From the NCBI GenBank assembly GCA_014607495.2, contig CP053157.1, positions 9,052,001-9,116,000 on the forward strand: a stretch of 64,000 nucleotides of DNA, written 5' to 3'. This DNA is from Carposina sasakii. Lineage: Eukaryota > Arthropoda > Insecta > Lepidoptera > Carposinidae. The translations under genes were made by a program, and so were the position numbers. Each line of letters opens with the position of its first letter. Positions within the stretch are counted from its first letter, which is position 1. The notes under the pieces were generated by a model. The model did not search any database. It worked only from the letters and a program-made list of their open reading frames with translations, and was not told the DNA's origin. This document shows, in pieces, positions 22,536 to 35,187 of this stretch.

Positions 22536-25527
22536 CGTTTATTTATACTAAAGATAATTTCTATCCATTTTCTATCATACCGCGCTGTGAAATGCTGTAG
22601 TCTATGCATATTATATCGCTTATATACTTCATCTTGTAGTTCTTGTCGGAGATGCCTCGCCGGTAATCTCGCTGGGGAAAACACCGATAACATCAAGAAA
22701 ATTATTATAGTCACCGCGTCGTCGCCGAGAAAACTAGAGGTATTTTTATTTTTTACCGGCAACATGCCTTCAACGCTGAGTTTATAGTTTATCTATAAGG
22801 ATAAAGTGATTGTATAGTTTAGCCCTAGATAGGTAGTATAGGTATACAAACAATCAATTAAAATTTATAATCGTAGCACATTTTAGGTCCTGGTCTTCAT
22901 TAGAACAAATCAGCTGCATCTCCATCCCTGCATATAGTTAGAGTCGACAAACCCAGGGGTGATCTTTCACACGATGAACTAGCACTTGAGCGATGAACTT
23001 GTCGCATATCTTTGGCCTGGTAGGATTTCCTTAGTCATCCTACAGTTTTAGCTACCTCATGTTTAGCACATATCTGTTACATGTATTTTCTATACGACAA
23101 GCTCTGATTTGAGATTTCATTTCAAATAAACATACTCGCAAATAAAAGAAACATGTAACAGTGTTTTTTGTACTCCGACCGATGCACACGATGGTATTGG
23201 AATTGTAATTGGATTGAATCCCGGTTTAGAACAGATTGTTTTATTATTTTGAAAGTTTTTGATTTAACTATGGCACATACGGTACTTTTAAGAGTCATGA
23301 GTTTCAGTTTTAAAATGTACTTAATAAAATTCCTGGAAAATTCTTGGAACAAGTCCAATAGCAATTGCAAATGCTTAATTGCCTTTCAGTCATGCTGCAA
23401 TCAAACAAAAGCATTTAAATAATTCACTCCGTACTTTGAATAGTTTCATGAACGAGTATTAAACAAAATTGAAACAGCAGACATAGCTGGATTAATTCAA
23501 CTCACTGCAAAATTGCAGGTGTAGGCTACTCTAAGCTCAGTGAGGCCCTACCACGGAAACATAGTCAGTCGAAGATTGTTAATATTACATTCATAATAAT
23601 ATGACCCATTCTCTATGTAACATCTACTTAACTGTACTCGTAGTTTTTATGTTCGTTAATTGAGTTATATTCTCGATCTTTATGTGGTAACTGGCATACT
23701 CGCGACATGGGGCACTGGGTAATGCTTCAATAGAATAGAAAGTAAATAGTATTAATAAGTACTTAGATATAAGTGGTGGGGGACAAGGGTCATGCATAAA
23801 TCACCCAGGAATTATGTGACCCTTCATTAAAATTGTAAAAGAACCTATATTATATAATAAATAAAAAAATAAAAAAAAAGTTTAAGTCGTCTATTGAGAT
23901 ACAGCTTACATACAGTGATAAACCATGAAAAAATTAATTTCGTGTAATGAATATAGAAGTTGTTTCATGGTTAAATTTTTAGCATTTTGGCGCTCTAACA
24001 TCGAGTAAATTCATCTTAAGTAAAGCTGTATTAAAACAGTGTGTGCATGTATGAAATGTGGGAGGGTAACATCCATAGTACGGGATCAATTTTCCAACCT
24101 CGTTACAGCGCCAAAGACAATTTTCTCCGCGCAACTTCCGGGACAAATGTGATTACTGCGCTTACAGCTCTAGTCTGAAACTTTTCTAATTGTGTTTCAA
24201 CAACTTTTGGGTTATGTAAATTTTGATTTCGGACGCAATTGCGTGGCTGTTCATTTTGTCAACTACTTTATTTATGTACTGCTTGTTCAGTAATTACAAA
24301 TTACGGCGGGAGATGAAACTTTGAATGCCTTAGTTATTTCGGACTTGTGTTGACTTGCGCAATAATATTTTGGGTAACAATTAATGGAGTTTTCTTGAAG
24401 GGCTTTTGTCAGCCTACCAGAACAGACATACTAAAATATGTTTGCAAAAAATAACACTTTCACTATATTACATTCTGTAACTGCTTTGTTTATATGCAGA
24501 AGCATATCAACGTAAAAAGCACATATACATTTCAATACAAGCCATCTGTCATTTTCTGTTGACTGATCAAAAAATTTAACGTTAGAATACAATTTGATAC
24601 GGACAAAGTTTCCTTATACATATCCTTAAAAAAAACAGAAGATTTATGCACAAAATGTGATAACGTCTAATAAAAATACGAATATTTCTTCGTCTATTTT
24701 CTTCGGAAAAAAACTTGGTTGACATTTCGTTGGGTGAGGCGTTGACAGGCGAATCACAAGTCGCCGAAACTTATATCCTTTTTAGAGATGTTCGCGATAG
24801 GCAATCCATTTTTTGCGCTACATTTAGGGAAATCCTTATAAGCCCTATTTAGGAAATTGCCTCCTTTATCGCTCTTGTGGCTAACACGGCTCGCCTCGAC
24901 CCCGATTTGTGAAAGCTTTTTTGACAGACTTAAGTTTGAACGACTTATGTGTATTAAGAGTTTGCTAGTAGATTTTAGTTAAGTATTTATTGGCTAAGTT
25001 GTTGCTCTCGAGTTGACTGCAAAAAATACCAGGATTATGGTGACCTATTATTTATTTTGAAAGATTAACGGAGTGACTTCGGCAGACATAACATTAATAA
25101 GAATTAAATGTTCTCTTGTTACGTTGTGCATACTTACTAATGTATTCACATACAAAAGTTAATAACCACGGCCATGAACTCGTTCAGCAGGATTGTGTCC
25201 ATAGATGCTATAGTAGTGTAAAGTGACATTTCGCTTCCACATAAATAAAAAACAAATAAAGCAAGCCTAAACAGTAATTGAAATATCTCGAAAACTTTAA
25301 GGTTTCAGTACACCCGCGTTGCCGCCTATTGCACGGCAAATTACATAGTCCAGCCATTTGTCAGGATTCCACACTTTATTTTAATTCACAAAAAAGAAGT
25401 ATGGCTTCCAATGTAATTAGGTATAAGTTGTTATGGGTGACTCAATTTTGTAATACTGTTTAAAATTTTCAAAATTTATATATATAGAATTGGTTCAAAA
25501 TGAAGTATTGCGGTATATTATTTATTA
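22536..25527. other. No gene recognised
   Basis: AT-rich sequence. An inverted GCATCAGCACAGGA-type fragment lies at about 22880-23000. The overlapping ORFs at 22499-22787 and 23122-23422 are chance frames on opposite strands. Confidence 0.4.
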
Positions 25528-25745
25528 ACCGACTTCAAAAAGAGAGGTTATCAATTCGTCTGTATGTTTTTTAATTTTTTTTTTATGTGTGTTACCTTAG
25601 AACTCCGTCATTTATGAACCGATTTCAATTTTTTTTTAGTTGGTCATGGTATACTTCCAGGTTGGTCCCATATTCACCACATCAGGATCTGATGATGGGA
25701 TCTTGGAGAAATCGAGGGCAATCCTCGAATATTGTAGGCACATGT
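25528..25745 (+). repeat. AACCGACTTCAAA-type interspersed repeat
   Basis: Starts AACCGACTTCAAAAAGAG and runs through AATTCGTCTGTATG to the GGATCTGATGATGGGATC region, in the opposite orientation to the copies at 18780 and 19945. Confidence 0.7.
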
Positions 25746-25969
25746 AGTCTGTTTTTACACTTTTACTGAGCGTTTTAGTCACCTACATATAAAACATAAC
25801 ATCTGATGATGAAATCTCTAAGGAATCTAGGGATATCCTCAAATATAATAAGTACGAGTAGTCCGTTTTTAGATTTCCATAGAGAATTTTGGTCAGCTAC
25901 ACATAATATAAAGGAAACGAGGGTCTGATGATGGAGCCGCCGAAAAACAGATAGTGGAACTTTTTAGTA

Positions 25970-26235
25970 ACAAAATCCCCCTATGGCAGGGGAAGCCTAC
26001 GTCCAGTAGTGGACTGCAATAGGCTTATGAAGATGAAGATAATTGTGTTAAGTCGTGTAATTTTATGTTGCGTTAAGCCGTGTCCGAAGTAAGATGGTTA
26101 TAGAGGAAGAGGTAGACATGAGAATAACGAGATGACGGATAATAGGGATGACTGAAAGAAGAGTACCTACATATTGCACCGACCCCAAATGATTGGGAAC
26201 AGGGCGGGAAGAAGGAGTGTAATTATATGTTGCTT
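25970..26235. repeat. LINE or SINE remnant
   Basis: Begins with the inverted CCTACGTCCAGTAGTGGACTG core and ends with the CACCGACCCCAAATGATTGG motif, which I know as a common 3'-end sequence of lepidopteran retroelements. Decayed, no open frame. Confidence 0.55.
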
Positions 26236-27474
26236 ATATATTGTCAGACGTAAAGTTTCGAAGCCTAGTCATTTCTCTTCGGTCTACATACGGTCATACT
26301 TTTCGGGATTTAGTTACCAGAATAGTTTGAAACTATTCTGTTAACTTCATTCTTTCCCAAAAACGAATAACAGTACCTATAGATAGAGTGAATCAAATGC
26401 GATTATAGCTCTATTACTTTTCAAGTATTTCAATCAAAGCCTGTGCTCAATTGCTGTGATTGCGTTACAAAAAGCAGAATATACGAGTATTGTATCTGTG
26501 TAAATAAAACTATTTCATAACTGAGTAACTGAGAGATAACGTGCAGCTGATAAGTAATACTTTCTGTAGGATGATAATGGTTTGCAAGTATAACAGAGCA
26601 TTTCACTTATGTAATGACGAGAATTATAAGACAAATTCGTGAGCGACCACTATTAAAAAAAAAATTACATCAAAATTTCTTGTTTTAGCTTATATATTAT
26701 TAATATTAATTATATATATATTTTTTTTATTTTATACTTAGTATACGGTAGTTAATTCTGAGTAATGTGTTGGGTTTTAAAGTTTCATAATTAGTGGTTT
26801 ACTAATTTACCTACTAATAATTATGTAGATTATTAATCTAGTTTTTGATTTCGGAAATACTGCGATGTATTATCTTGCATGCTAGGTGCTCGGATCTGGT
26901 TTCTATTGGCGATTGTATTTTTTATGTATTTTTTAATTTTAATTATCATTATGTAGTAAATCAACCAATCCTATATTTTCTCATCAATTCAAAGAAGAAA
27001 GAAAGAAGTGTAGTATTAATTTTAAAAGAAAGAATTTTGCTGTTTTCTAAAAGAAAGAATCGATACATACATGCATGGTTTACTTATGATACACTGAGGT
27101 AATGTATTTTATGTACCTTCCTTTTAGACGGACCATTAACTTTATTGCATAGCCCTAATGTTTGGTTCACATTCATGATATTTTAAATTTATGACGTCAT
27201 AAAGTTCAGGTGTGATCATCAAGGTGTGATACGCAATGATAATGTCACGCGAATGATTTTGTCCATTTTGTATTCATGAAATATGTCATAGCTAACTAAA
27301 AACAACCGAATTATTAGCCTTCAGGACTATATTGGGTTTTCTCTAAGAGTTATGAAAGAAATAATTGGGTTTCTAGCACTATATCCGGAAATATTACCTA
27401 GATAAACCCATAACTATAAAAACCTTGAGGAATGCAAAAATCTTTTTGATCGTACAAAAAAAAAAAAGATTATA
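26236..27474. other. No gene; contains an interspersed repeat copy
   Basis: About 26758-26915 matches, in inverted orientation, the repeat at 29940-30228 (GTGTTGGGTTTTA, CTAGTTTTTGATTTCGG and TGCTAGGTGCTCGG motifs in the same order). The ORF at 26845-27102 lies over it. Confidence 0.5.
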
Positions 27475-27838
27475 CAGGGTGTTTTTTTGTGGCCACCTTT
27501 AACATAGGGTACGTATTCTATACATGAAATAAAGTAAGTTTATGCCAAAAAAAATGCTGGGAAATTTTTTTTTAAATTCCTTGATCGTGCGAAATTTATA
27601 GTGTCTAGTGTTTATGTTAGTTTTTTTATAGACAGATATTAATTATTTTTCGTGAAAAAATCCTGCTACGCGCGTCTATGTGCATTTATGCAGAAAAACG
27701 CAGTCTATTTACTCAAGTTTGGACCCTAATATTTTGGAAACCAGACACTTTCCAGGTATGTTTCCATGGAGAAAAATGATCGTGATGATGAGGAGATTCC
27801 GTAGTTTTCGGGAACGTTGACGACCAAAAATCAGCCTG
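27475..27838 (-). mobile_element. CAGGGTG-family MITE, copy 7
   Basis: Full-length inverted copy from CAGGGTGTTTTTTTG to AAAATCAGCCTG, collinear with the reverse complement of copy 1. Confidence 0.85.
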
Positions 27839-28224
27839 TATAAATAAAAGCTTTGGTACACAACTTTAGAAATAAATTGGGATACAGCATTTTGTTTCCA
27901 TTTTTACTTTATTTTTATTTCAGAATTGAAAACATATACAAAAGTGTTTTTCAATCTAAGGGTATTTACTTATACATCGCTTATTATCATCTTGAAGCTT
28001 AAAATATACTTCTTAAGACATCTATTATGCACGTAATTAATTTTTATTTTTCTTTAAAACGGTCCTCCTTATTTCTTAATTTGTAATGTAATGTAAATGT
28101 AATTTGTTTTTTAATACCATGATGAACTAATATATGTAGAGACCCCTCAATAGAGATTTGAACTTCCGAATAGTGACGCCTGATACAATTAAATATTTAA
28201 CTAATATAGGTCTTGACAAATAAC

Positions 28225-28440
28225 TCAACACATGAACCTAGTCCCACCCCTTAGGGATCTTAATACCTCAGGTCTTGTGTCATGGATACGGTACATAGAA
28301 ATATAGATAATTATAAACATCCAAGACTTGGAAACAAACATCGATAATTATCATATCAATGCTTTCACCTAAGGGGGTTCGAACCTAAGACCTAGGGCGT
28401 CGCAGGCAGGGTCACTACCAAATACACCAATCGGTCGTTA
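28225..28440 (-). mobile_element. tRNA-derived SINE, GACGGCCGATTGG family, copy 2
   Basis: Minus-strand copy with head at 28440 and body ending near 28225. The B box is readable as GGTTCGAACC near 28378-28387. More diverged than the other two copies. 27839-28224 holds nothing I recognise. Confidence 0.7.
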
Positions 28441-28879
28441 AAAGCTTAGCGTCAAGCGTCAAAAGCCTTCACATCTTTTGCGACTACTATGTATAAACTT
28501 TTAACGGCTTCCAAAAAGCATAAAGTTCAGCTACATGTCATTCTGCCCTTTCCCTCCAATAGTAAATTAAAAGACGTGATTTATGCACGCCATTCCGTCA
28601 CAAATGCAATGTGGGAAATGAGCTGACAAAGGTCTCGGTAACCCGTGGAACGGTCGGGGCTTTCGTGAAATCCGCGCGAAAAACCGTTGACTTTTTCGAT
28701 TTTATTACGCGACTTGGCAAAAACTTGGAACTTTTGACTGATGCCTCATGTTCTTCGACTTAAATTGATGTTCAGCTGTCGAGCTGTGCAATATTGTTTT
28801 ACTTTTCGGTTACAACGATTAATCAGACGAGTTTCTTTTCGCGTTTAGAATACATCTATATAGACACGGCTGTTTTTTC

Positions 28880-29055
28880 AAAATGAGGTAGCCACACTGC
28901 AGGATTATAAAGGAGATTCCACAGCGATAAGCAAGCATAAATTGCTTGCTTATCGCCTTAGAAAATGCCCGTGTTCCTAACTCGACTCTTACGATATGTA
29001 CGAAGGAGATGCAATTGATATTGGTATGCTAGTTAGCACCGCATCAGCACAGGAC
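28880..29055 (+). repeat. GCATCAGCACAGGA-type repeat with internal hairpin
   Basis: Best-preserved copy of the family. A GATAAGCAAGCATAAATTGCTTGCTTATC hairpin lies at about 28927-28955, followed by GTTCCTAACTCGACTCTTACG and GCACCGCATCAGCACAGGA. 28441-28879 shows nothing else recognisable. Confidence 0.65.
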
Positions 29056-29939
29056 ATAAAAATGTAAATATGAGATATATATTTATTTTCATGTCTCATC
29101 TGTTTTTAAACGTAATATTTTTCATCTAAGATTTTCACCCAAACACCGCCAGCCCAATTTTTTCCGCATGTAAAGCCCACGTATCACGAAAACAAACAAC
29201 AAATCAAAAACAATACAGACATGTCATCGCAAATATTAGCCCCGCTGGCATTCCGCTACATTTCAAGTGGCGGGTCGTTTGTCAGCCCCCATGGTAATTA
29301 ATACGGGCCACAAAAAGTGACGCTTCTGCGGGTTTATTTTTTGCCACAATCAAGAAAATATATGTAATGGAATTGGTCTGTCCTTTGAAATATGAAGACA
29401 ATACACTTTTTAATTTAAAGAATTGCTTTACTTTAATGATTAAAAGCAAAATAAACAATAATTTGTACTTACTACAGTCCATCTACTTTTTATCGTCTCT
29501 GAGTTAAGAGTTTTAATATAAAATTGAATGATCAAAGAGGATGCTCTTAACAAATGGATCATAACAAAATAAAGGTCCTTTTAAACCATAATAGTCTTCA
29601 TCAGAAAATACGTTGCATTGTATTTTATACAATCTTCTTTACTTTGCATTTAAAATGTAAATACATAGTAGAGGGCTGAAGCAATAATTTCTCGATGATC
29701 CAGCAGCAGTATCGAATGAATGCCAACGTTAAGTAAGCTCGATAAATTTAAAAAAAACAAAATTCGCTGACAGCGCCCTGCACATAGCATAAATTGTGGA
29801 CAGCGCAGCGCTGCATTTTGCTAATTATTACATTGAATATTGAATTTGGAGGCAAATATTAACAACATTGGGTTTATAGGTCTTTTTACAAGGTTTTTTA
29901 TACAGGTTTTTTTTACATGATTTAAAAGTTCATTATGGG
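29056..29939. other. No gene recognised
   Basis: AT-rich. The 66-codon minus ORF at 29282-29482 has no motif I recognise. Confidence 0.4.
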
Positions 29940-30228
29940 TGCGCCCACCACCGGGCCCTACACCCTCCACTGACCCTCGGATCTGAAACTCATAATTGCG
30001 ACAACAGGCACTTCCACTAACTACAATCGCCATGAGAAACCAGACCCGAGCACCTAGCATGCAAGATGATACATTGCACTATTCCGAAATCAAAAACTAG
30101 ATAAATAATCTACATATGTTTCGCCAACAACCGTGGCATCCTCAGGATTATAGAAATTAGTAAATTAGTAAACCACTAATTATTATGAACCTCTAAAACC
30201 CAACACATTACTTACACCAATCGGGTCA
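29940..30228 (-). repeat. Interspersed repeat, inverted relative to 26758-26915
   Basis: Contains, on the minus strand, GTGTTGGGTTTTAGAGG, CTGAGGATGCCACGG, GTTGGCGAAACATATG and TGCTAGGTGCTCGGGTC. The minus ORF at 29821-30060 falls inside it and is not counted as a gene. Confidence 0.6.
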
Positions 30229-30464
30229 TTTCTGTACCAGGTGTTGCCAACATTCAGAAACTAAAGTATTACAATTATAACTTCCCTTTCACCTTACAAA
30301 GGCAAAGTCAACTGTTTGTATGAAACTTTAAAAAAATTTGCTGAGCTACGAGTAGTGTGTATTCCTACAAAATAAAGAGTCTTTAATATTTAACTAATAA
30401 GTATTTTATTGATTAAAATTTATAACTTGTCATCTTAGTGTATGTGCAATAATGTGTATGCATA

Positions 30465-30930
30465 CAGGGTATAAAAAACGTTATTATTTTAATACCTCGT
30501 ATTCTTTATAACGTTACGATCACAATTTTTTTCTATGGAACCAACCCTGGTGTAAACGATTATGATGAAAATTATGAAAAAAATATCTAATTTTTTGCAA
30601 GCAATGTCACAAACACAACAATTTTAAAACCCATAATATTTCATTAAAAAAAGATAAGGGTATATTTTCCGCAACATAAAACCTAATTATATAATAGAAA
30701 TTTCTCTGCAATCTATTCAATCATTGATAAGTATTTGTCCCGATTTATTACTTACTAATGTGATATTTAGTAGATTGATATTTATATATAAATTATTTCT
30801 ATAGAGAATAAATATGGCTTTAATCCATTACATAGGTACAAGTCTATAGGGAACACCACAATTAGACTGACTGGGCAGTATACACATCTATTAACAGTCT
30901 TCTATAAATTAAAAACCTACTTACACCCTG
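30465..30930. mobile_element. Possible CAGGGTATAA-ended MITE
   Basis: About 466 bp between TACAGGGTATAAAAAACG and CTTACACCCTGTA. The ends resemble the CAGGGTG family but the interior does not match it. Only about 8 bp of terminal inversion is clear, so this is tentative. Confidence 0.4.
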
Positions 30931-31079
30931 TACGTAGGTACCACAAAAATAGTTGAATAAACCAAGCCATACCTACATAAGTACATGTTTTTATGGGAAC
31001 TCTGCCAAAGCCGAAAAGTATGTATATATGTTTATAGCTTGGATACGTATTCCATACATTTAAGTAATATTAAACACTA

Positions 31080-31265
31080 CGTCCTGAGCTGATGCGGGGC
31101 TTCACTAGAATACATCAGCTGCATCTCTTTCCGTGCATGTCGTAAGAGTCGACTAAGGAACTGATATGCGTTCTGACTATAAGCTCATCATTGATCTTAT
31201 ACATCTAGCCTTGCACTGCTAAACGTCTCTCCTTATTTCATCTTATAATCTCACAGCTGTGTATA
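31080..31265 (-). repeat. GCATCAGCACAGGA-type repeat, inverted
   Basis: Starts TGAGCTGATGCGGGGCTTC and continues CATCAGCTGCATCTC and GTAAGAGTCGACTAAGGAACT, the reverse complement of the family end. A short TA microsatellite follows at about 31263-31280. Confidence 0.6.
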
Positions 31266-32415
31266 TATATATATATATGTAGGTAAAAACATAAACACTG
31301 TCTACCTTCACAGTTCTTTTCCATAGTAACAAGGCTAATATTTATCCAGCCCGTATATATCATGACGTCACCTGCTGAAGCTACGTGATCGGGTTTGGAA
31401 GAATGTTGTCCAATTAATTAGGCACTTCCAATGGACACCGCGCTGGTTATTGTCTGGAAACGAAAGCGAGCGCGATTGATGCTTTGGCCCGGGTGGATGA
31501 AAGGGTGACCCTTCACGCAATATTTTTTTGGCCATTGCTATATCGGCGACGGCAGGTGACTAAGCTATGGGACTCGGCCGAGGGATAGATGGTAATTAGC
31601 AGAATTGCTGGGTATCAGTGGATGACGTTGGCCTAAAACGAGGCAAAGGCAAACATTTGACCAAATATAGCCTCACTTGATGGATAGCGATAAAACAATG
31701 TAGTTATATTTATAGGTTTATCTAGGCAATAGTATCATGAGGTAGTTAATAGCGATGTATTCAAAAGAAAAAAAAGACTCGCTTCAAACCTCAGTTTATT
31801 TATTTATTTACACACACAAATAACTAATATTTATCATATTTATCAGATGTGGCAGTTACCTATATTTTTAAAGTGGGTGTTGTTATACCCACCTTTTTGC
31901 TTTATATTAACAGTATATTTCAGGCGCGGTGGTTAATGAAATTCCAGTTGCAAGTTGTACTTATACCATGTAAAATGTACTCACGTTGGCAGGAAGTGGA
32001 AGGACCGACCTTCATTATAGGTAGGCCATTAGTTAGGGTCAACATTATCCTCTTAATAGGTCGCATTATTCCGATTATTTATCTTTTCTTATTATTCGGC
32101 GATATTCTGATCTCTTTGACCTAAAGTTAAAATAAAACCTTATTATTTCGTCATGTTTGTATGTCTCTCTGTGGCTAAGCTCATAGTATATCTACTGTAA
32201 TGATTAGAAGGTAAGAGTTTGAAAGTTTTTGTTTATTTAAAATTTTGTTAGATAAAAAGTCCTCTTTATTTTAAGCCAATATTTTGTCTATGAGTAAAGA
32301 AAAATTGGAAGGCCTGAATTTTTAATGAAGACTTGAGAATTAATTAAGTTTATAGCAAAACTATCACAGCTGAGTAGGTTTTAAATAGTTAACGAGTTAT
32401 ATATATATTTTTTTT
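31266..32415. other. No gene recognised
   Basis: AT-rich sequence. The 91-codon ORF at 31849-32124 is hydrophobic but has no recognisable family features. Confidence 0.35.
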
Positions 32416-32419
32416 AACC

Positions 32420-32625
32420 TTGGGAAAATGCGTTACGCATACCCGCCGGCGTGGGGTTCGCGGGGCGGGTTATGTGGGACTCGGCGCCAGGGAAAATAAA
32501 AGAAAACCCCGACGCAATACCCATTAAAAACCCAAGGGTGTTCCTCGTCGTCGCTTATGGGACTACTGAAGCATTCTACCACGGGACCCGCGGGATCTAC
32601 CACGGGACCCGCGGGAAAGTTATAT
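32420..32625. repeat. GC-rich repeat fragment with a short tandem duplication
   Basis: GC-rich island in AT-rich surroundings, likely part of a dispersed element. CTACCACGGGACCCGCGGGA occurs twice in a row at about 32576-32614. Confidence 0.45.
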
Positions 32626-32689
32626 AGTACCTAGCTACTGAAGTTGTAAAAAGTTAAATTTGACGCAGACTCCATTGAATTTTTAAAGT

Positions 32690-32930
32690 CTTTATTTATT
32701 TATTTAAAGAACATACAGCATAGTACATGTAACAAATCCAGCCTAATACTTAACTAAAGCCAATTACAATGTTTTACAGCTCAACTAACAAAAGTGAGAA
32801 AACATAAAAAACAATTAGATAACCATAAAATACTTAGAATAAACAACATTTGTGAGTGAGTAGTGTACGACTGTGAATATTAGTGTGTGTGTGTGTGTGT
32901 GTGTGTTTGTGTGAGAAAGTGTGTGTGTGT
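32690..32930 (-). repeat. LINE 3'-end-like remnant and GT microsatellite
   Basis: The TTTATTTATTTATTTAAAGAACATACA start, read on the other strand, looks like the A/T simple-repeat tail of a LINE. A (GT)n run lies at about 32880-32905 and another at about 32918-32930. The Polinton integrated just to its right. Confidence 0.45.
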
Positions 32931-32955
32931 ATTTATTGACGGTATGACGAACTAC

Positions 32956-32961
32956 TACGGA
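32956..32961. repeat. Left target-site duplication TACGGA
   Basis: TACGGA directly before the element; the identical six bases follow the right end at 50826-50831. Six bases is the size known for Polintons. Confidence 0.95.
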
Positions 32962-33159
32962 AGTAGTAAGTTATTGGGCACACCATCCCAATTTTGGGTG
33001 TGCCCAATAACAGCAATTAATTTTGATTGACTTACATAGCTCCCTCGTCTAAGCGTGCCACCATTGTATCACACCACCCATGTTTACATTTCTGTAATTT
33101 TAAAACAGTAATAGTTATTTTATGTTAAAATTCAGAACAGCTATTAAATTACAACATAA
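32962..33159 (+). repeat. Left terminal inverted repeat (198 bp)
   Basis: Matches the reverse complement of 50628-50825 with about 6 mismatches. It begins AGTAGTAAGTTATTGGGC. Protein-primed replication of related elements starts at the extreme ends, so this end is a likely replication origin and integrase substrate. Confidence 0.95.
32971..33010. promoter_or_regulatory. Subterminal hairpin in the left TIR
   Basis: TTATTGGGCACA pairs perfectly with TGTGCCCAATAA (12 bp). Past a 4-nt bulge, CCCAA pairs with TTGGG around a TT loop. The structure starts 9 bases from the end. It is conserved at the other end (50777-50816) because the TIRs match. A role in replication, end protection or integrase binding is inference. 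Confidence 0.75.
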
Positions 33160-33239
33160 CATCTATTACGATATCAGCTGTGTAGAAAGAACTAGAAATT
33201 TGTATTCCAAATTGCTCACGCCTTTCACAGTTAAATAAA

Positions 33240-34200
33240 AAAAGATCTGTGATCAGATTGACTCGAAGACATTTATTTCAACTATCAAAATTTAGATCAG
33301 ATCGACTCGTCATTCTACAGAAAAATATAATCTCATCTTTAAATAATAATCTGCGACCAGATAGGCTCGAAGACACCAGAATTTCAAACTTAGATATTCT
33401 GATCAGATTGACTCGTGTCGTTCCACAGAAAACAAATATATTTTTATTATTACCATATTTCTGTGACCAGATAGGCTCGAAGACACCAGAATTTCAAACT
33501 TAGATATTCTGATCAGATTGACTCGTGTCGTTCCACAGAAAACAAATATATTTTTATTATTTTAATTATTACCATATTTCTGCGACCAGATTGGCTCGAA
33601 GACATCAGATTACCTCATGTCGTTCCACAGAAAACATATATATTTTATTATTTTAATGATTACCACATTTCTGCGACCAGATAGGCTCGAAGACACCAGA
33701 ATTTCAAACTTAGATATTCTGATCAGATTGACTCGTGTCGTTCCACAGAAAACAAATATATTTTTATTATTTTAATTATTACCATATTTCTGCGACCAGA
33801 TTGGCTCGAAGACATCAGATTACCTCATGTCGTTCCACAGAAAACATATATATTTTATTATTTTAATGATTACCACATTTCTGCGACCAGATTGGCTCGA
33901 AGACACCAGATTACTTGTATCGTTCCACAGAAAACATAAATTATTTTAAAATTTCAATGCTTACTATATTTCTGCGACCAGATTGGCTCGAAGACACCAG
34001 ATTGACTTGTGTCGTTCCACAAAAACATTAATTATTTTTAAATATAAATTATTACCACATTTCTGCGGCCAGATTGGCTCGAAGACACCAGATTGTCTCG
34101 TGTCGTTCCACAGAAAATAACAATTCTGTAACGAGATTGGCTCGAAGATATCATAATTTCAACAATTAAAATTCATGTCATTCCACAGAAAACAGAAATT
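33240..34200. repeat. Minisatellite array inside the Polinton left arm
   Basis: About nine irregular units of roughly 90-120 bp. Each contains a GACCAGATTGGCTCGAAGACA core and most a GTCGTTCCACAGAAAAC core; the first cores fall near 33354, 33465, 33583, 33675, 33793 and 33884. The units are separated by A/T-rich linkers. The 84-codon ORF at 33249-33503 is repeat-derived. Confidence 0.85.
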
Positions 34201-34314
34201 ATATTTTAATAATGAAAGAACACCACAATTTTGAAATTATTAAATTTCTTATCAGGTTAACTTTTATCTTTCTACAAAATATAGGTACCGCATAGTGTTA
34301 CATTTATAATTGAG

Positions 34315-34352
34315 TTCTGAAAATGCTTTTAACATAAAATAACTATTACTTA
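34315..34352 (-). repeat. Internal inverted copy of part of the TIR
   Basis: TTTTAACATAAAATAACTATTACT at about 34327-34350 equals the inner part of the right TIR and the reverse complement of 33105-33135 in the left TIR. The minisatellite array therefore lies between opposing TIR-derived segments. Confidence 0.75.
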
Positions 34353-34931
34353 CTGAAAGTAGGGATAAAATTCTGGACAGATTGTCTCAGGTTATTCCAC
34401 AAATTTACGCATAAACACAAAATCCATCAGAAATTTATCAATAACTTGTATACTAGACTTCTAACACGTCAGTGGTAAAAAATAATACATCGAATGAATA
34501 ATGAATGAAAAAAATAGTGATGGGACAGACGAGTAACGTCCCGCATCGAGTTGGATACTCGGGAACTCAGGTTCTGAATAGTTTTTAGGATGTCAACGAA
34601 ACATATTATATAACTAATGAGCAAAGATAGATTAGCTTAGAATCACTTTAAACATCAGTTTAGTGTAAACATAGAGTACCTATTTATCTATCTACATACC
34701 ATCAGAGTATAAAAATATTTTTGAAAATGATTTTCTTTCATCACTAGCTATATCATTTTAATTCATTGTTATGGTCTTAAGTGCCTACCTACGTCATATA
34801 CCTAAGTCCAACCTCCAAATCGAGTTTAGCACCTATTCGAATTTTAACTCGAGTTATTGCTAAGCAGCACATTATGATTGCACATCACTAAATACTAATA
34901 TTCTACTACGTTGCAGTTTTATGTAACATAT

Positions 34932-35187
34932 CAGGGAGAGTCAATTCTTATAAATTTTTAAGTCGAAACGCCACAACTAACGAACGTTAACGAAATGCGG
35001 TGCAAGCAATATATGCTTTGTACGCTTGAGTAATAAGGTATATTTTGGCAGGCATCGGTCACGAATATGATAGAATTAAACAAATATCTTTCTTGTGCTG
35101 AAATGAATGTCTAACTTTGTTTTGAGTGTCTACAACGGTTCCGTTTCGGCTTCATGCTAACTCAAAACTTTTCGAGAATTGGCCCCA
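34932..35187. mobile_element. MITE (GGGGCCAATTCTCGAAAAG ends) nested in the Polinton
   Basis: Ends are inverted repeats of about 35 bp (left GAGTCAATTC...; right ...CGAGAATTGGCCCC). The interior matches 57422-57697 (AAGCAATATATGCTT and GTATATTTTGGCAGGCATCGG). It must have entered after, or together with, the Polinton. Confidence 0.75.

Noticed and set aside
33240..34200. CRISPR-like array
   Set aside because: Units and linkers vary irregularly, spacers are not unique, and this is a eukaryotic transposon arm.
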